From Streptomyces sp. NBC_00390 (GTDB lineage: Bacteria; Actinomycetota; Actinomycetes; Streptomycetales; Streptomycetaceae): 64,000 bases of DNA. Numbering within the stretch: the stretch's first letter is position 1; every line of letters begins with the position of its first letter. The position numbers and the translations under genes are program-made. A model generated the notes under the pieces. The model ran no database searches. It was not told the origin of the DNA and saw only the letters and a program-made list of their open reading frames with translations. This document shows, one piece after another, positions 50,997 to 59,240 of the stretch. The stretch lies in NCBI RefSeq assembly GCF_036057275.1, contig NZ_CP107945.1, positions 4,898,001-4,962,000 on the forward strand. Reading direction: 5' to 3'.

Positions 50997-52133
50997 GTGA
51001 GCAGCAGCGGCCTCATCTATGCAGTCATCGTCGGGGCCTGGGCCGCCTACTTGGTGCCGATGTGGCTCCGCAGGCAGGACGAGCTCAACGAAGCCCGTCC
51101 CACGGAACGCTTCTCCACCGCCATCCGGCTGCTGTCCGGACGTGCGGCGATGGAGCGCCGGTATGCCAAGGAGCTGCGTGAGCGCACCGCCGAGCAGCCC
51201 GAGCCCGAGGTGGACCCGGACGCCGTCACGGACCGCTTGAGTTCCGTGGACGTCCGGGCCTTCGCCGCGCCCCCGGCCCGTACGGAAGCCCGCCTCGAGA
51301 TGCCGGAGCGCCCCCCGGCGCCGAAGGGTGAAGCAGGTCCGCCGGCCAAGGCGCGGCCGGCCAAGCGCCCCGGCGTTCCGAACCGGGCCGCGATCGAGCG
51401 TGCCCGGCGCAGCCGGGTCCTGGCCCGTCGCAGACGGACGATCACGGTCCTCTTCATGGTCTTCACGGCGGGCTCGATCGTCGCGGCGGTCGGCGGGCTC
51501 GGCCTGCTGTGGGCCCCGCTCGTACCGGCACTGCTGCTGAGCCTCTACATCATCCATTTGCGGGGGCAGGAACGGCGGCGCTTCGCGTTCACCATGGACC
51601 GGCGCAGGGCCGAGGCCGCGGCCCAGCGGCTGCGCGAGAGCCGTCCGCGGCGGCACCAGCCGGCGGCGGATGCGGCGGCGGAGCAGGACGAAGGGTCCGC
51701 CGCGCGGGCCGAACCGGAGCCGGCTCCCCAGCTCTCCCCCCAGGAGGCCGGCCGCCGTGCGCTGGTCGAGCAGACCGACCACGCCGAGTGGGTGGACCAG
51801 CAGCGCGAGCGCGGCCCGGCCCGGGGCGACAGCTGGGAACCGGTCCCGGTCCCGCTGCCGACCTATGTGACGGCTCCGGTCGCCCCGCGCGCCTACAGCG
51901 GTGTGGACATCAGCGACCCGGAGACCTGGAGCTCGGCCCGGTCCTCGACGGCCGAGCCGACCCAGGCCCAGGCCCAGGCACACGCCGAGGCGGACCCCGA
52001 CGCGGCGTCCCCCGCCGCCGACGGTTCCCCGAAGCGTCGCCCGCCCTCGCCCCGCCGTCCGCGCGAACACGGCCGCACCCCGCTCTTCGACCAGTACGCG
52101 GACGAGGACAGACCGCGTGCCGCCAACGAGTGA
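50997..52133 (+). CDS. sepX: Cell division membrane protein SepX/GlpR
   Basis: 378 residues. N-terminal helix SGLIYAVIVGAWAAYLVPMWL followed by RRQDELNEARPTERFSTAIRLLSGRAAMERRYA, which I recall as conserved in SepX/GlpR, two central helices (about 148-188), then a long acidic/Pro-rich cytoplasmic tail with HAEWVDQQRERG and a C-terminal PLFDQYADEDRPR. In Streptomyces SepX stabilises the divisome; in corynebacteria the homologue GlpR is the membrane receptor of Glp. Start is GTG 50997. Lies downstream of the glp gene. Confidence 0.88.
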   Translation: MSSSGLIYAVIVGAWAAYLVPMWLRRQDELNEARPTERFSTAIRLLSGRAAMERRYAKELRERTAEQPEPEVDPDAVTDRLSSVDVRAFAAPPARTEARLEMPERPPAPKGEAGPPAKARPAKRPGVPNRAAIERARRSRVLARRRRTITVLFMVFTAGSIVAAVGGLGLLWAPLVPALLLSLYIIHLRGQERRRFAFTMDRRRAEAAAQRLRESRPRRHQPAADAAAEQDEGSAARAEPEPAPQLSPQEAGRRALVEQTDHAEWVDQQRERGPARGDSWEPVPVPLPTYVTAPVAPRAYSGVDISDPETWSSARSSTAEPTQAQAQAHAEADPDAASPAADGSPKRRPPSPRRPREHGRTPLFDQYADEDRPRAANE

Positions 52134-52174
52134 CATCGCCCCGGGACGGGGTCCGTGACCAGCAGGGAACGGAT

Positions 52175-52204
52175 TTCCAAGCACCCCGATCGGGATGCTA
52201 GAGT
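52175..52204 (+). promoter_or_regulatory. Putative promoter of tRNA-Ala
   Basis: TTCCAA (52175-52180) and TAGAGT (52199-52204) are separated by 18 bp and lie 15 nt before the tRNA 5' end, matching a sigma-70-type promoter. Confidence 0.5.
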
Positions 52205-52218
52205 TTCACTCGTTGCAA

Positions 52219-52292
52219 GGGCCTGTGGCGCAGTCTGGTAGCGCACCTCGTTCGCATCGAGGGGGTCTGGGGTTCAAATCCCCACAGGTCCA
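52219..52292 (+). tRNA. tRNA-Ala (anticodon CGC)
   Basis: A 74-nt cloverleaf: acceptor GGGCCTG with CAGGTCC (one G-U), D arm GCGC...GCGC, anticodon stem CCTCG/CGAGG around TTCGCAT, giving anticodon CGC (Ala GCG codons), T arm with GGTTCAAATCC, discriminator A, no encoded CCA. A perfect terminator hairpin follows. No duplicated 3' end marking an integrated element is seen in the adjacent sequence. Confidence 0.93.
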
Positions 52293-52300
52293 CCGCAGCT

Positions 52301-52336
52301 GAGAGCCACTGTCGGAGTCATCCGACAGTGGCTCTC
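52301..52336 (+). terminator. Perfect terminator hairpin after tRNA
   Basis: A 16-bp perfect stem GAGAGCCACTGTCGGA with its complement around GTCA, 8 nt after the tRNA and facing the convergent MFS gene, followed by CTCCTGTC. Confidence 0.88.
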
Positions 52337-52412
52337 TCCTGTCGTGCACCAACTGACGGTTGATCCGCTGCGGCTGGTGCCCGATCGGATGTCCGGCAGA
52401 TCCTGGACGCGG

Positions 52413-53876
52413 TCAGCAGCGACGGGTCTGGTACGGCACGGGGGCGGTTTCCGGTTCGCTCGGTGTCGGGCACCGGCTCAAAGCGACGAGGAAGGTCAGT
52501 ACGATTCCGCCTGCCACGACGAAGAGCGTGGTGCTGATGCCGTCGGCGGCGGCGATTCGAAGCTGTTCACCGGAGAGGCCGTCAAGGCCGGCAGTCGCCA
52601 CCAGGACGAGGACGGCGAGGCCGACAGCCGCGCCCACGCCTGAGCCGGTGGAGGCAATGCCGGAGGCGATGCCTTGTTCCCGGTCGGGGACTCCGGTGGC
52701 GGCGGCGATGAACATGGTGGTGAAGACCACCCCGTCGCCGATGCTGAGCGCCACGAGGCCGGGGACGAGTTCGATGTACGTGCCGTCCGGCGTGACCGTG
52801 AGGCCGAGCGCAACCGCACCGAGCGCACCGACGGCGAGGGCTGCGGCCAGCGTGCGCCTGAGACCGAACCGCGTCACGAGCCGGCCTGCGGTTGTCGAGC
52901 CGGCCACCACCACCGCCGTGGGGATGACGAAGCAGGCGCCGGTCTGCAATGCGTCGTAGCCCAGAACCTCCTGGAAGTAGATGGACAGGAAATAGAGCAC
53001 GGAGCCGAAGGTCGCCATGAACAGGAACGCGATGACGACGCCGGTGACCAGGTTGGGGTTGGAGAGCAGCCGGAGTGGCATGAGCGGGTCGTAGCTGCGC
53101 CGCTCGATGAAGACGAAAGCTTCGAGCAGCAGCAGTCCCGCCGCTGCGCTGACCAGGATGGCCGGCGAAAGCCAGCCCAGTCCGGGGCCTTGCACGAGGG
53201 CGAACACGATGAGCGTGACGCCGAGTGTGACGCTGAGCGCACCGGGCAGGTCGAACGTGCGGCCCTTCTCGCGTTCACCGTCCCGGGGGATCAGAACGAA
53301 GGCGAGCAGCAGCGCGGGGCCGGCCAGGACGACGTTGACGAAGAAGACCGCTTCCCAGCCGAACGCCTGCGTCAGGAGACCGCCGAGCAGCACACCGATG
53401 ACGAGTCCTGCCGCGCCCGACCCTCCCCAGATTCCCAGTGCGCGGTTGCGGGCCGGGCCTTCGGCGAAGGTGGTGTTGATGAGTGCCAGAGTGGTGGGGA
53501 AGACGAGCGCTCCGCCGAGACCTTGGACCGCGCGGGCGACGAGGAGCATTCCGGCGCTGGTCGCGAGTCCTCCCACAAGCGCTGCCCCGGCATAGAGGGC
53601 GAGGCCGGTGGCCAGGATGCGGCGTCGTCCGAGCAGGTCGGCGGCACGCCCGCCGAACAGCAGGAAGCCGGCCGAGGCCACTGCGTAGGCGCTGATGACC
53701 GACTGGAGAGTCTGCGCGGAATAGCCGAGGTCGCGTGCGATGTCGGGGAGTGCCACGACCACGATGTACTGGTCGAGCGAAACGATCAGCATGGCGAAGG
53801 ACAGGAGCACCAGAGTCGCTGTCCCACGGTTCCAGCCGAAGTTGCCGGGCGCAGATGATGTCTCCATGGGGCGCAC
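52413..53876 (-). CDS. MFS exporter, DHA2 family
   Basis: 487 residues, 14 helices. SLDQYIVVVALPDIARDLG in helix 1, motif A GGRAADLLGRRR, GIWGGSGAAGLVIGVLLGG for motif C. The N-terminal GTG (53876, VRPMETS) has AGGAG 7 nt upstream on the minus strand; ATG 53867 is in the same frame without a site. Drug or metabolite efflux. No regulator gene is adjacent; the 592-bp region upstream is non-coding. Confidence 0.85.
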   Translation of the reverse strand: MRPMETSSAPGNFGWNRGTATLVLLSFAMLIVSLDQYIVVVALPDIARDLGYSAQTLQSVISAYAVASAGFLLFGGRAADLLGRRRILATGLALYAGAALVGGLATSAGMLLVARAVQGLGGALVFPTTLALINTTFAEGPARNRALGIWGGSGAAGLVIGVLLGGLLTQAFGWEAVFFVNVVLAGPALLLAFVLIPRDGEREKGRTFDLPGALSVTLGVTLIVFALVQGPGLGWLSPAILVSAAAGLLLLEAFVFIERRSYDPLMPLRLLSNPNLVTGVVIAFLFMATFGSVLYFLSIYFQEVLGYDALQTGACFVIPTAVVVAGSTTAGRLVTRFGLRRTLAAALAVGALGAVALGLTVTPDGTYIELVPGLVALSIGDGVVFTTMFIAAATGVPDREQGIASGIASTGSGVGAAVGLAVLVLVATAGLDGLSGEQLRIAAADGISTTLFVVAGGIVLTFLVALSRCPTPSEPETAPVPYQTRRC

Positions 53877-54468
53877 GGCAGCACTCCTGATGATCGGTCA
53901 AGTCTGCGCTCACGGCATGCGGGGAAGAACCGTCTGATGCGGGGCGGCCGGCCCCGCCGGGAAGGACGGTTGCCCAGACCCTATACAGCTCGCCCTCACC
54001 AACCCCGTCAACGACCCACGCTCGTCGGACGGCGCCCACGCACCCGGTCTTCGAGGCCGTCGCACTCACGAGCCGGCTCCGACGCGGCGATACGGCCGAC
54101 CGTGGTGCCGGGCAGCACTCTTGACTGTCCGTCGGCCCGGGTCGACGTCACATCCAGCGGGCGCGGGAGGTCCGGGTGCCATCCGCCACCCCCTGTCTTC
54201 GCCGTTCCTCTGTGCGGAGGGAGGGGCGCCAGAGGTCCCGAACCCCCTTCCCTTGTCGATCGGTTGCCGTCATGCGCGTCCGCGCTGGTGGCGTGCCGGC
54301 GCCTGCCCGCGGTGCGGTGTGGTGCACGTCATGGTGCAGGGTCCGCCGAATCCCCGCGAAGGTCATGACGGGTGTGGGAAAGTACGCCCGGTTGTTACTC
54401 GCTGGTATGGCGCGAGTCCCTTCCCTGTTGCGCGTATCCCCCAAACACACGCTCCGAGGATCTCCTGC
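53877..54468. other. Long intergenic region with no intact gene
   Basis: It separates the divergent MFS and lipoprotein genes. Short frames with reasonable codon bias (for instance one ending RGDTADRGAGQHS before a stop near 54122) have no start or recognisable family and may be leftovers of a lost regulator. Otherwise nothing is seen except the promoters expected for both neighbours. Confidence 0.5.
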
Positions 54469-55884
54469 ATGCGTAAGTTCCCGGTCAGAAATGTCGCTTT
54501 AGCGTCATTGGTCACCGTTTCCCTGCTCGCCACCGGCTGTTCGGCCGATACCGGGGCGTCGTCCCCGGTCGCGGCCGGCGCCGAGGCGTCGCGCCCCCTC
54601 ACATCCGCCACCCCCGAGGCAAGTCCCTCACGGCAGCTCGCCGTGGCCGGCGTGCCCGAGGGTGAGCCGACCGCCGTCGCCCGGGTGGGCAAGGACGGCC
54701 AGGCCAAGAAGTCGCCGCTGAAGGTCGCCTCGTACGACCGCGGCAGCCGGCGTGCCGTCATATCGGGGGCGGGCAAGGCGCCGTCGGCGTCGCCCGCGCC
54801 CGGCAAGAGCACGCCCGGCAAGAGTGTCCCCGCCGCGGAGACCGCTCCCGCCGTCGGCGACATCATCGCCAGCGGACCCGCTCCCGGCGCTCCCGACGGA
54901 CTGCTCGCCAAGGTCACCGAGGTGGCCGGGCAGAGCGAGAAGGGCACCGAGGTGAGGACCGCGCCGACGACGCTCGGCGCGCTGCTCGGTGACGACAAGG
55001 CGGACGGGGCAGTGCCGGTCGACCCGGCCACGGTCGATGTCGAGCCGCTGGTGAAGGGCGTGAAGGTCTCCTGGGCGAAGGCCGGGGACATCACGGCCGG
55101 CCCCCAGGGTGCGAACGTGCCCCTCGGCAGTCTGCGGATCGACGTCGGCGGTTCGGTCCCGCTCCCGGTCTCCGAAGACGCTCCCGTGCAGGGGGCGGCG
55201 TCGGTCGCGGGCTATGTGCAGCTCGCGCCCAAGGTCGAGTTTTCCTACGACGGGTCCTCCGTCCTCTCGCCGGACTCGGCGTTCCTGGGGCTCACGGGTG
55301 ACTGGGCCTCCCAGTGGGAGCTCAAGGGCAAGGCCGTCGCGGGCGGCAAGCCGGTGCGGATCCCGTTCGCCAAACTGCATGCCGACCCGGTGATCCAGGT
55401 CGGCCCGGTGCCCGTCGTGGTCAATCTCGACCTCACCGCCTACGTCCAGGTGGCCGCGGACGGCAGCGTCACCGTCGAGGTCAAGCAGGACCTCAAGGGC
55501 GACTTCCGGGTCGGCGGCAGCTACTCGAAGGCCGGCGGATGGAAGCCGGTCGGCACGGCCGACATGACCGGCACCCCGGTCCGCGCCAAGGTGACCGCGG
55601 CGGGCAAGGTGAAGGCCGCCCTCGGGGTCGAGGCAGGTATCGGGCTGTACGGCGCGGTCGGCGTCACCGCCGACCTCGCTCCCTATGTGCGCGGCGAGGC
55701 GAGCGCGACCGCCACGCCCACGTCCGTGGCCGGGGCCTGGAAGCTCCACGGCGGGGTCGACCTGAGCGGATGGCTGCAGCTGCAGTTGTCCATCTTCGGT
55801 ACGCCCGTCTTCCAGCACCGCATCCCGCTGGGCTCGCTGAACCGTGAGTGGCTGCTGGCACAGGGCGGGGGCGCCGTCGCCTGA
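54469..55884 (+). CDS. Secreted lipoprotein, beta-rich, unknown function
   Basis: 471 residues. Signal peptide with lipobox LLATGC, then low-complexity Ala/Ser/Pro/Lys linkers (residues about 30-150, including PGKSTPGKSVPAAE). The C-terminal 300 residues are strand-rich with alternating Val/Gly (VVVNLDLTAYVQVAADGSV, LGVEAGIGLYGAVGVTADL) and no catalytic motif. It is exported and anchored, perhaps a cell-surface structural or binding protein. GAGGA lies 8 nt before ATG. A strong hairpin follows the stop. Confidence 0.75.
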   Translation: MRKFPVRNVALASLVTVSLLATGCSADTGASSPVAAGAEASRPLTSATPEASPSRQLAVAGVPEGEPTAVARVGKDGQAKKSPLKVASYDRGSRRAVISGAGKAPSASPAPGKSTPGKSVPAAETAPAVGDIIASGPAPGAPDGLLAKVTEVAGQSEKGTEVRTAPTTLGALLGDDKADGAVPVDPATVDVEPLVKGVKVSWAKAGDITAGPQGANVPLGSLRIDVGGSVPLPVSEDAPVQGAASVAGYVQLAPKVEFSYDGSSVLSPDSAFLGLTGDWASQWELKGKAVAGGKPVRIPFAKLHADPVIQVGPVPVVVNLDLTAYVQVAADGSVTVEVKQDLKGDFRVGGSYSKAGGWKPVGTADMTGTPVRAKVTAAGKVKAALGVEAGIGLYGAVGVTADLAPYVRGEASATATPTSVAGAWKLHGGVDLSGWLQLQLSIFGTPVFQHRIPLGSLNREWLLAQGGGAVA

Positions 55885-55904
55885 CGCGTCGCACGGCCGA
55901 CACG

Positions 55905-55937
55905 CGAGCCCCTGCCGGACGTTCCGGCAGGGGCTCG
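55905..55937. terminator. Bidirectional terminator hairpin
   Basis: CGAGCCCCTGCCGGA (55905-55919) pairs perfectly with 55923-55937 around CGT, between the lipoprotein gene and the convergent protease gene. Confidence 0.85.
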
Positions 55938-56025
55938 TGCGTCATCGAAGGGTGCTGGGGTGGCATCGGACGAGACCGGCAGGGAGCGCCGCGCCCCCGC
56001 CCCACTCATCCGGCGGGCGGCACGC

Positions 56026-56967
56026 TCAGGAGACCTGGGCCTTGTCGTAGACCGCCTTCGCCTCATTGCCGAAGTACGGGCCGAACATCCGGTTCGGCAG
56101 GAAGATGTAGCCGAAGCTGTTCACCGAGGCCTGCAGACCGGTGCCGGTCGCCTCGTTGAACGAGGTGAACCACGGGCCCCCGCTGGAGCCGCCCGTCATG
56201 TTGCAGCCCAGGCTGTGGTCCTTGGAGAACAGGAAGTCCCGGGAGCTGTTCCCGCTGCAGTGGATGAGCCTGGAGCCGTCGTAGGGGGCGGCCGCGGGGA
56301 AGCCGAAGGCGTACATCGGCTTGTTGTAGCCGCCGTTGAAGCTCAGTCCCTGTGCCCCGACCGTCGCGGCGAGCGTCTTGCCGTTCAGCGGGGCGACGAC
56401 CGCCGCGCCCACGTCGTAGTTGATGTCCTCGCTCGCCGCCCACTGGTCGGTGGCCAGCGTCCTGGTCGCGCTCCACTGGCCGTACGGGGCCTGGCCGTTG
56501 TCGTATCCGGGCACGAAGACCCAGTTGGTGTGCCAGGCGCCCTGGTACTTCACGCAGTGGCCGGCGGTGATGACCGTGCTGCCGTTCTGGCTGGTCACCG
56601 AGTTGCCGGAGCAGGAGGCCGTACGGCCCTGCATGGTGAAGAACACCCGGCCGGACGTCTTCACGACCGCGCCGCCGCTGCTCCACGGTCCGCCGGGCTG
56701 CGGGAACGCGGTGGGGGCGATGACGGTCTCCTCGCCGCCGGGCGCGGGGGACTTGAGGGCGCCGGGCCCGACCGGGAGGAGATCGAGCGGGGTGGCGGCG
56801 CGCATCCGTTCGGCGGTCCAGAAGCCCTTGGCCGCCTGCTTCGGTGCGAAGGAGGCGGGGGAGGGGGCGGGTGCGGGGGCGGCGCCGGCGGAGGTGGCCG
56901 ACAGCGCCCCGGCCAACAGGGCGGTGACGGCCAACAGGGCTGCGGTGGCAGTGCGATGGCGTCTCAC
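56026..56967 (-). CDS. Secreted trypsin-like serine peptidase
   Basis: 313 residues. N-terminal signal (VRRHRTATAALLAVTALLAGAL, Ala cleavage near residue 28), a propeptide-like stretch, then the catalytic triad: His in TVITAGHCV, Asp in DINYDVGAAVV, Ser in MTGGSSGGPW (chymotrypsin fold, S1). Disulfide-prone cysteines occur around ASCSGN and HCSGNS. GTG 56967 has AAGGAG upstream. Secreted proteolysis; substrate unknown. Confidence 0.88.
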   Translation of the reverse strand: MRRHRTATAALLAVTALLAGALSATSAGAAPAPAPSPASFAPKQAAKGFWTAERMRAATPLDLLPVGPGALKSPAPGGEETVIAPTAFPQPGGPWSSGGAVVKTSGRVFFTMQGRTASCSGNSVTSQNGSTVITAGHCVKYQGAWHTNWVFVPGYDNGQAPYGQWSATRTLATDQWAASEDINYDVGAAVVAPLNGKTLAATVGAQGLSFNGGYNKPMYAFGFPAAAPYDGSRLIHCSGNSSRDFLFSKDHSLGCNMTGGSSGGPWFTSFNEATGTGLQASVNSFGYIFLPNRMFGPYFGNEAKAVYDKAQVS

Positions 56968-57077
56968 GCATGTCTCCTTCTGCCGTGCCCGCCCCTCAGC
57001 GCGCAGGGGCGGGGTGGGGGATGAGGCGGTGCGGATCGGCGTGCGTGAGGCAGAGTGCCACGGGAAGCTTAGAAATG

Positions 57078-57566
57078 TCAGGGGCGCGACAAGGGCTTGG
57101 CCATGCAGCGGCTGCTCTCGTACTCCCGGTAGTGGCCGAATTTGGCGCACGGAAGATAGCCGCAGGAGGTGTACAGCGCGATCGCCTCGGGCTGCATGTC
57201 ACCGGTCTCCAGCACCATCCGGATGCGGCCGGCGGACCGGGCGTCCTCCTCCAGGGCGGCGAGGATCCGGCGGGCGAGACCCAGACCCCGTGCCTCGGGG
57301 ATCACATACATGCGCTTGAGCTCGGCGTCCCCGTCCGCGTAGCCGAACGGGCCCGCGTCCTGGGTGCGCCAGCCGCCGGTCGCGAGAGCGCGGCCGTCCT
57401 CGTCGTACGCGATCAGATACAGGCCCTTCGGGGGCACGAACATCGAGGGGTCGAGGGGTGTGGCGTCCCCCTCCTCGTCCCCGTACCGCTCGATGTATTC
57501 GAGCTGGACCTGGTCGTTGAGCTTGACGGCGTCGGGGTGATCGAAGGCGACTGTTCTGACATGCAT
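57078..57566 (-). CDS. GNAT-family N-acetyltransferase
   Basis: 162 residues. GLYLIAYDEDGRALATGGWR, AELKRMYVIPEARGLGLARRILAALEEDARSAG (the R-G-x-G-x-A acetyl-CoA loop) and ETGDMQPEAIALYTSCGYLPC show a typical GNAT fold. Substrate unknown. Divergent from the exonuclease gene. Confidence 0.88.
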   Translation of the reverse strand: MHVRTVAFDHPDAVKLNDQVQLEYIERYGDEEGDATPLDPSMFVPPKGLYLIAYDEDGRALATGGWRTQDAGPFGYADGDAELKRMYVIPEARGLGLARRILAALEEDARSAGRIRMVLETGDMQPEAIALYTSCGYLPCAKFGHYREYESSRCMAKPLSRP

Positions 57567-57616
57567 GCCGAGAAGCGTACGTGTATGCGAATGCGGGCGG
57601 TCGGTATGGTGCCGTG

Positions 57617-58414
57617 GTGCTCACCGTGACATCCGTGAATGTGAATGGGATCCGCGCCGCCGCGAAGAAGGGCTTCGTCCAGTGGCTGGCCGGTACGTCC
57701 GCCGATGCCGTCTGTCTCCAGGAGGTACGCGCCGAGGCGGATCAGCTGCCGGCCGCCGTGCGTGACGTGGAGGGCTGGTACACGGTGTACGCCCCGGCCG
57801 CGGCGAAGGGCCGCGCGGGGGTCGCGCTGTACACGCGGCGCGAGCCGGACGACGTGCGGATCGGTTTCGGATCGAGCGAGTTCGACGGCAGTGGCCGCTA
57901 TGCCGAGGCGGATCTGCCCGGGGTCACCGTCGCCAGCCTGTATCTGCCGTCCGGCGAGGCCGGCACGGAGAAGCAGGACGAGAAGACGCGCTTCATGAAC
58001 GAGTTCCTGCCCTATCTGGCCGGGCTCCGGGCCAGGGCGGCGGCGGACGGCCGCGAGGTCGTGGTCTGCGGCGACTGGAACATCGCTCACCAGGAGGCCG
58101 ACCTCAGGAACTGGAAGGGCAACAAGAAGAACTCCGGCTTTCTCCCCGAGGAACGGGAGTGGCTGACCCGTGTGTACGACGAGGCCGGGTATGTCGACGT
58201 GGTGCGCGCGCTCCACCCGGACCGGGAGGGTCCGTACTCGTGGTGGTCCTACCGCGGCCGCGCCTTCGACAACGACACCGGCTGGCGCATCGACCTTCAG
58301 GTGGCGACGCCCGGGCTTGCGCGCCGCGCGGTCAAGGCATTTGTCGAGCGGGCGGCCACGCACGGCGAGCGGTGGAGCGACCATGCGCCGGTGACGGCGG
58401 TCTACGAACTCTGA
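57617..58414 (+). CDS. xth: Exodeoxyribonuclease III / AP endonuclease
   Basis: 265 residues. LTVTSVNVNGIRAAAKKG, CLQEVRAE, VVVCGDWNIAHQEADLRNWKGN, GWRIDLQVAT and WSDHAPVTA comprise the metal-dependent EEP nuclease motifs of ExoIII (Glu, Asp-Asn and Asp-His). It nicks DNA at abasic sites in base excision repair. GTG 57617 is 6 nt after TATGGT, so the mRNA may be leaderless; GTG 57614 is alternative. Its end overlaps the convergent merR gene by 13 nt. Confidence 0.92.
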   Translation: MLTVTSVNVNGIRAAAKKGFVQWLAGTSADAVCLQEVRAEADQLPAAVRDVEGWYTVYAPAAAKGRAGVALYTRREPDDVRIGFGSSEFDGSGRYAEADLPGVTVASLYLPSGEAGTEKQDEKTRFMNEFLPYLAGLRARAAADGREVVVCGDWNIAHQEADLRNWKGNKKNSGFLPEEREWLTRVYDEAGYVDVVRALHPDREGPYSWWSYRGRAFDNDTGWRIDLQVATPGLARRAVKAFVERAATHGERWSDHAPVTAVYEL

Positions 58415-59085
58415 CCGGCCTGCTGCGCGTTCTCGGCGGCCTCGGGCGCCCTGCGTATACGGCGGTCCATCGCCATGGACAGCTCGGCCTCGACCACGCT
58501 CTTCGCCAGCGGGCGCAGCCGCTCCAGTCCGGCGTCGGCGCTGTGGGTGCTCAGCATGGCGGCGAAAAGGTCGGCCAGGGCGTCCGCGTGGACGCGGACC
58601 TGGCGGCCTGCCTCCAGCACCGCCGAGAGCGGGACTCCCTCCCGTACCAGCGCCGCCGACACGTCCAGCAGGCGGCGGCTGATGTGCACGATCTCGTCGC
58701 CGTCGGTGGCCAGATAGCCGAGCTCCAGCGCTGTGGCCAGGTTCTCGGGGGTGACCTCGCCCTCGAAGTAGTCGGCGAGTGCCTCCGGGGTGAGCCGGAC
58801 CGGGGTCTCCTCGGTGGGTTCACCGAGCCCGAGCACCTCGCCCACGTCCCGGCCGCTCTCGAACGTGGTGGCCAGGTCGGCGATGCCGGTGAGCGTGTGG
58901 CCGCGCTCGAGCAGGGCGGCGATCGTACGGAGACGGGCGAGGTGGTGGTCGTCGTACCAGGCGATCCGGCCCTCGCGGCGGGGTGGCGGCAGGAGACCGC
59001 GCTCGCGGTAGAAGCGCACGGTGCGCGCTGTGATGCCGGCCTCCTTGGCCAGTTCCTCCATGCGGTACTCGCGCGCTTCAGTCAC
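58402..59085 (-). CDS. MerR-family transcriptional regulator
   Basis: 227 residues. N-terminal winged helix YRMEELAKEAGITARTVRFYRERGLLPPPRREGRIAWYDDHHLARLRTIAALLERGHTLTGI; the C-terminal 130 residues (LTPEALADYFEGEVTPENLATAL...) form an alpha-helical effector domain without metal-binding cysteines. GTG 59085. Divergent from a three-gene oxidative operon, with a palindrome between them, so it is the likely regulator of that operon. Confidence 0.9.
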   Translation of the reverse strand: MTEAREYRMEELAKEAGITARTVRFYRERGLLPPPRREGRIAWYDDHHLARLRTIAALLERGHTLTGIADLATTFESGRDVGEVLGLGEPTEETPVRLTPEALADYFEGEVTPENLATALELGYLATDGDEIVHISRRLLDVSAALVREGVPLSAVLEAGRQVRVHADALADLFAAMLSTHSADAGLERLRPLAKSVVEAELSMAMDRRIRRAPEAAENAQQAGQSS

Positions 59086-59102
59086 AGCAGAAGCCTATGT
59101 TG

Positions 59103-59113
59103 TACCGCCGGTA
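59103..59113. promoter_or_regulatory. MerR operator candidate
   Basis: TACCG-C-CGGTA is a perfect palindrome 18 bp upstream of the merR start, in the divergent promoter region with TTGT flanks on both sides. Its place and dyad fit a MerR site between promoter elements. Confidence 0.5.
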
Positions 59114-59240
59114 ACTTGTCGCGCCCTGCCCCTACCGCTCGGTATGCCACTGCTCTACTCTCCCAACCATGCCAGTGTTTGCTGGCAACGTCAGTGGGTC
59201 CGGCCCGGGACGGTCCGGGACGTTCAGCGGGAGGCGCGGG

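Noticed and set aside
52219..53876. tRNA-Ala as attachment site for an integrated element
   Set aside because: No integrase, no repeat of the tRNA 3' end and no change in gene character beyond the following MFS gene.
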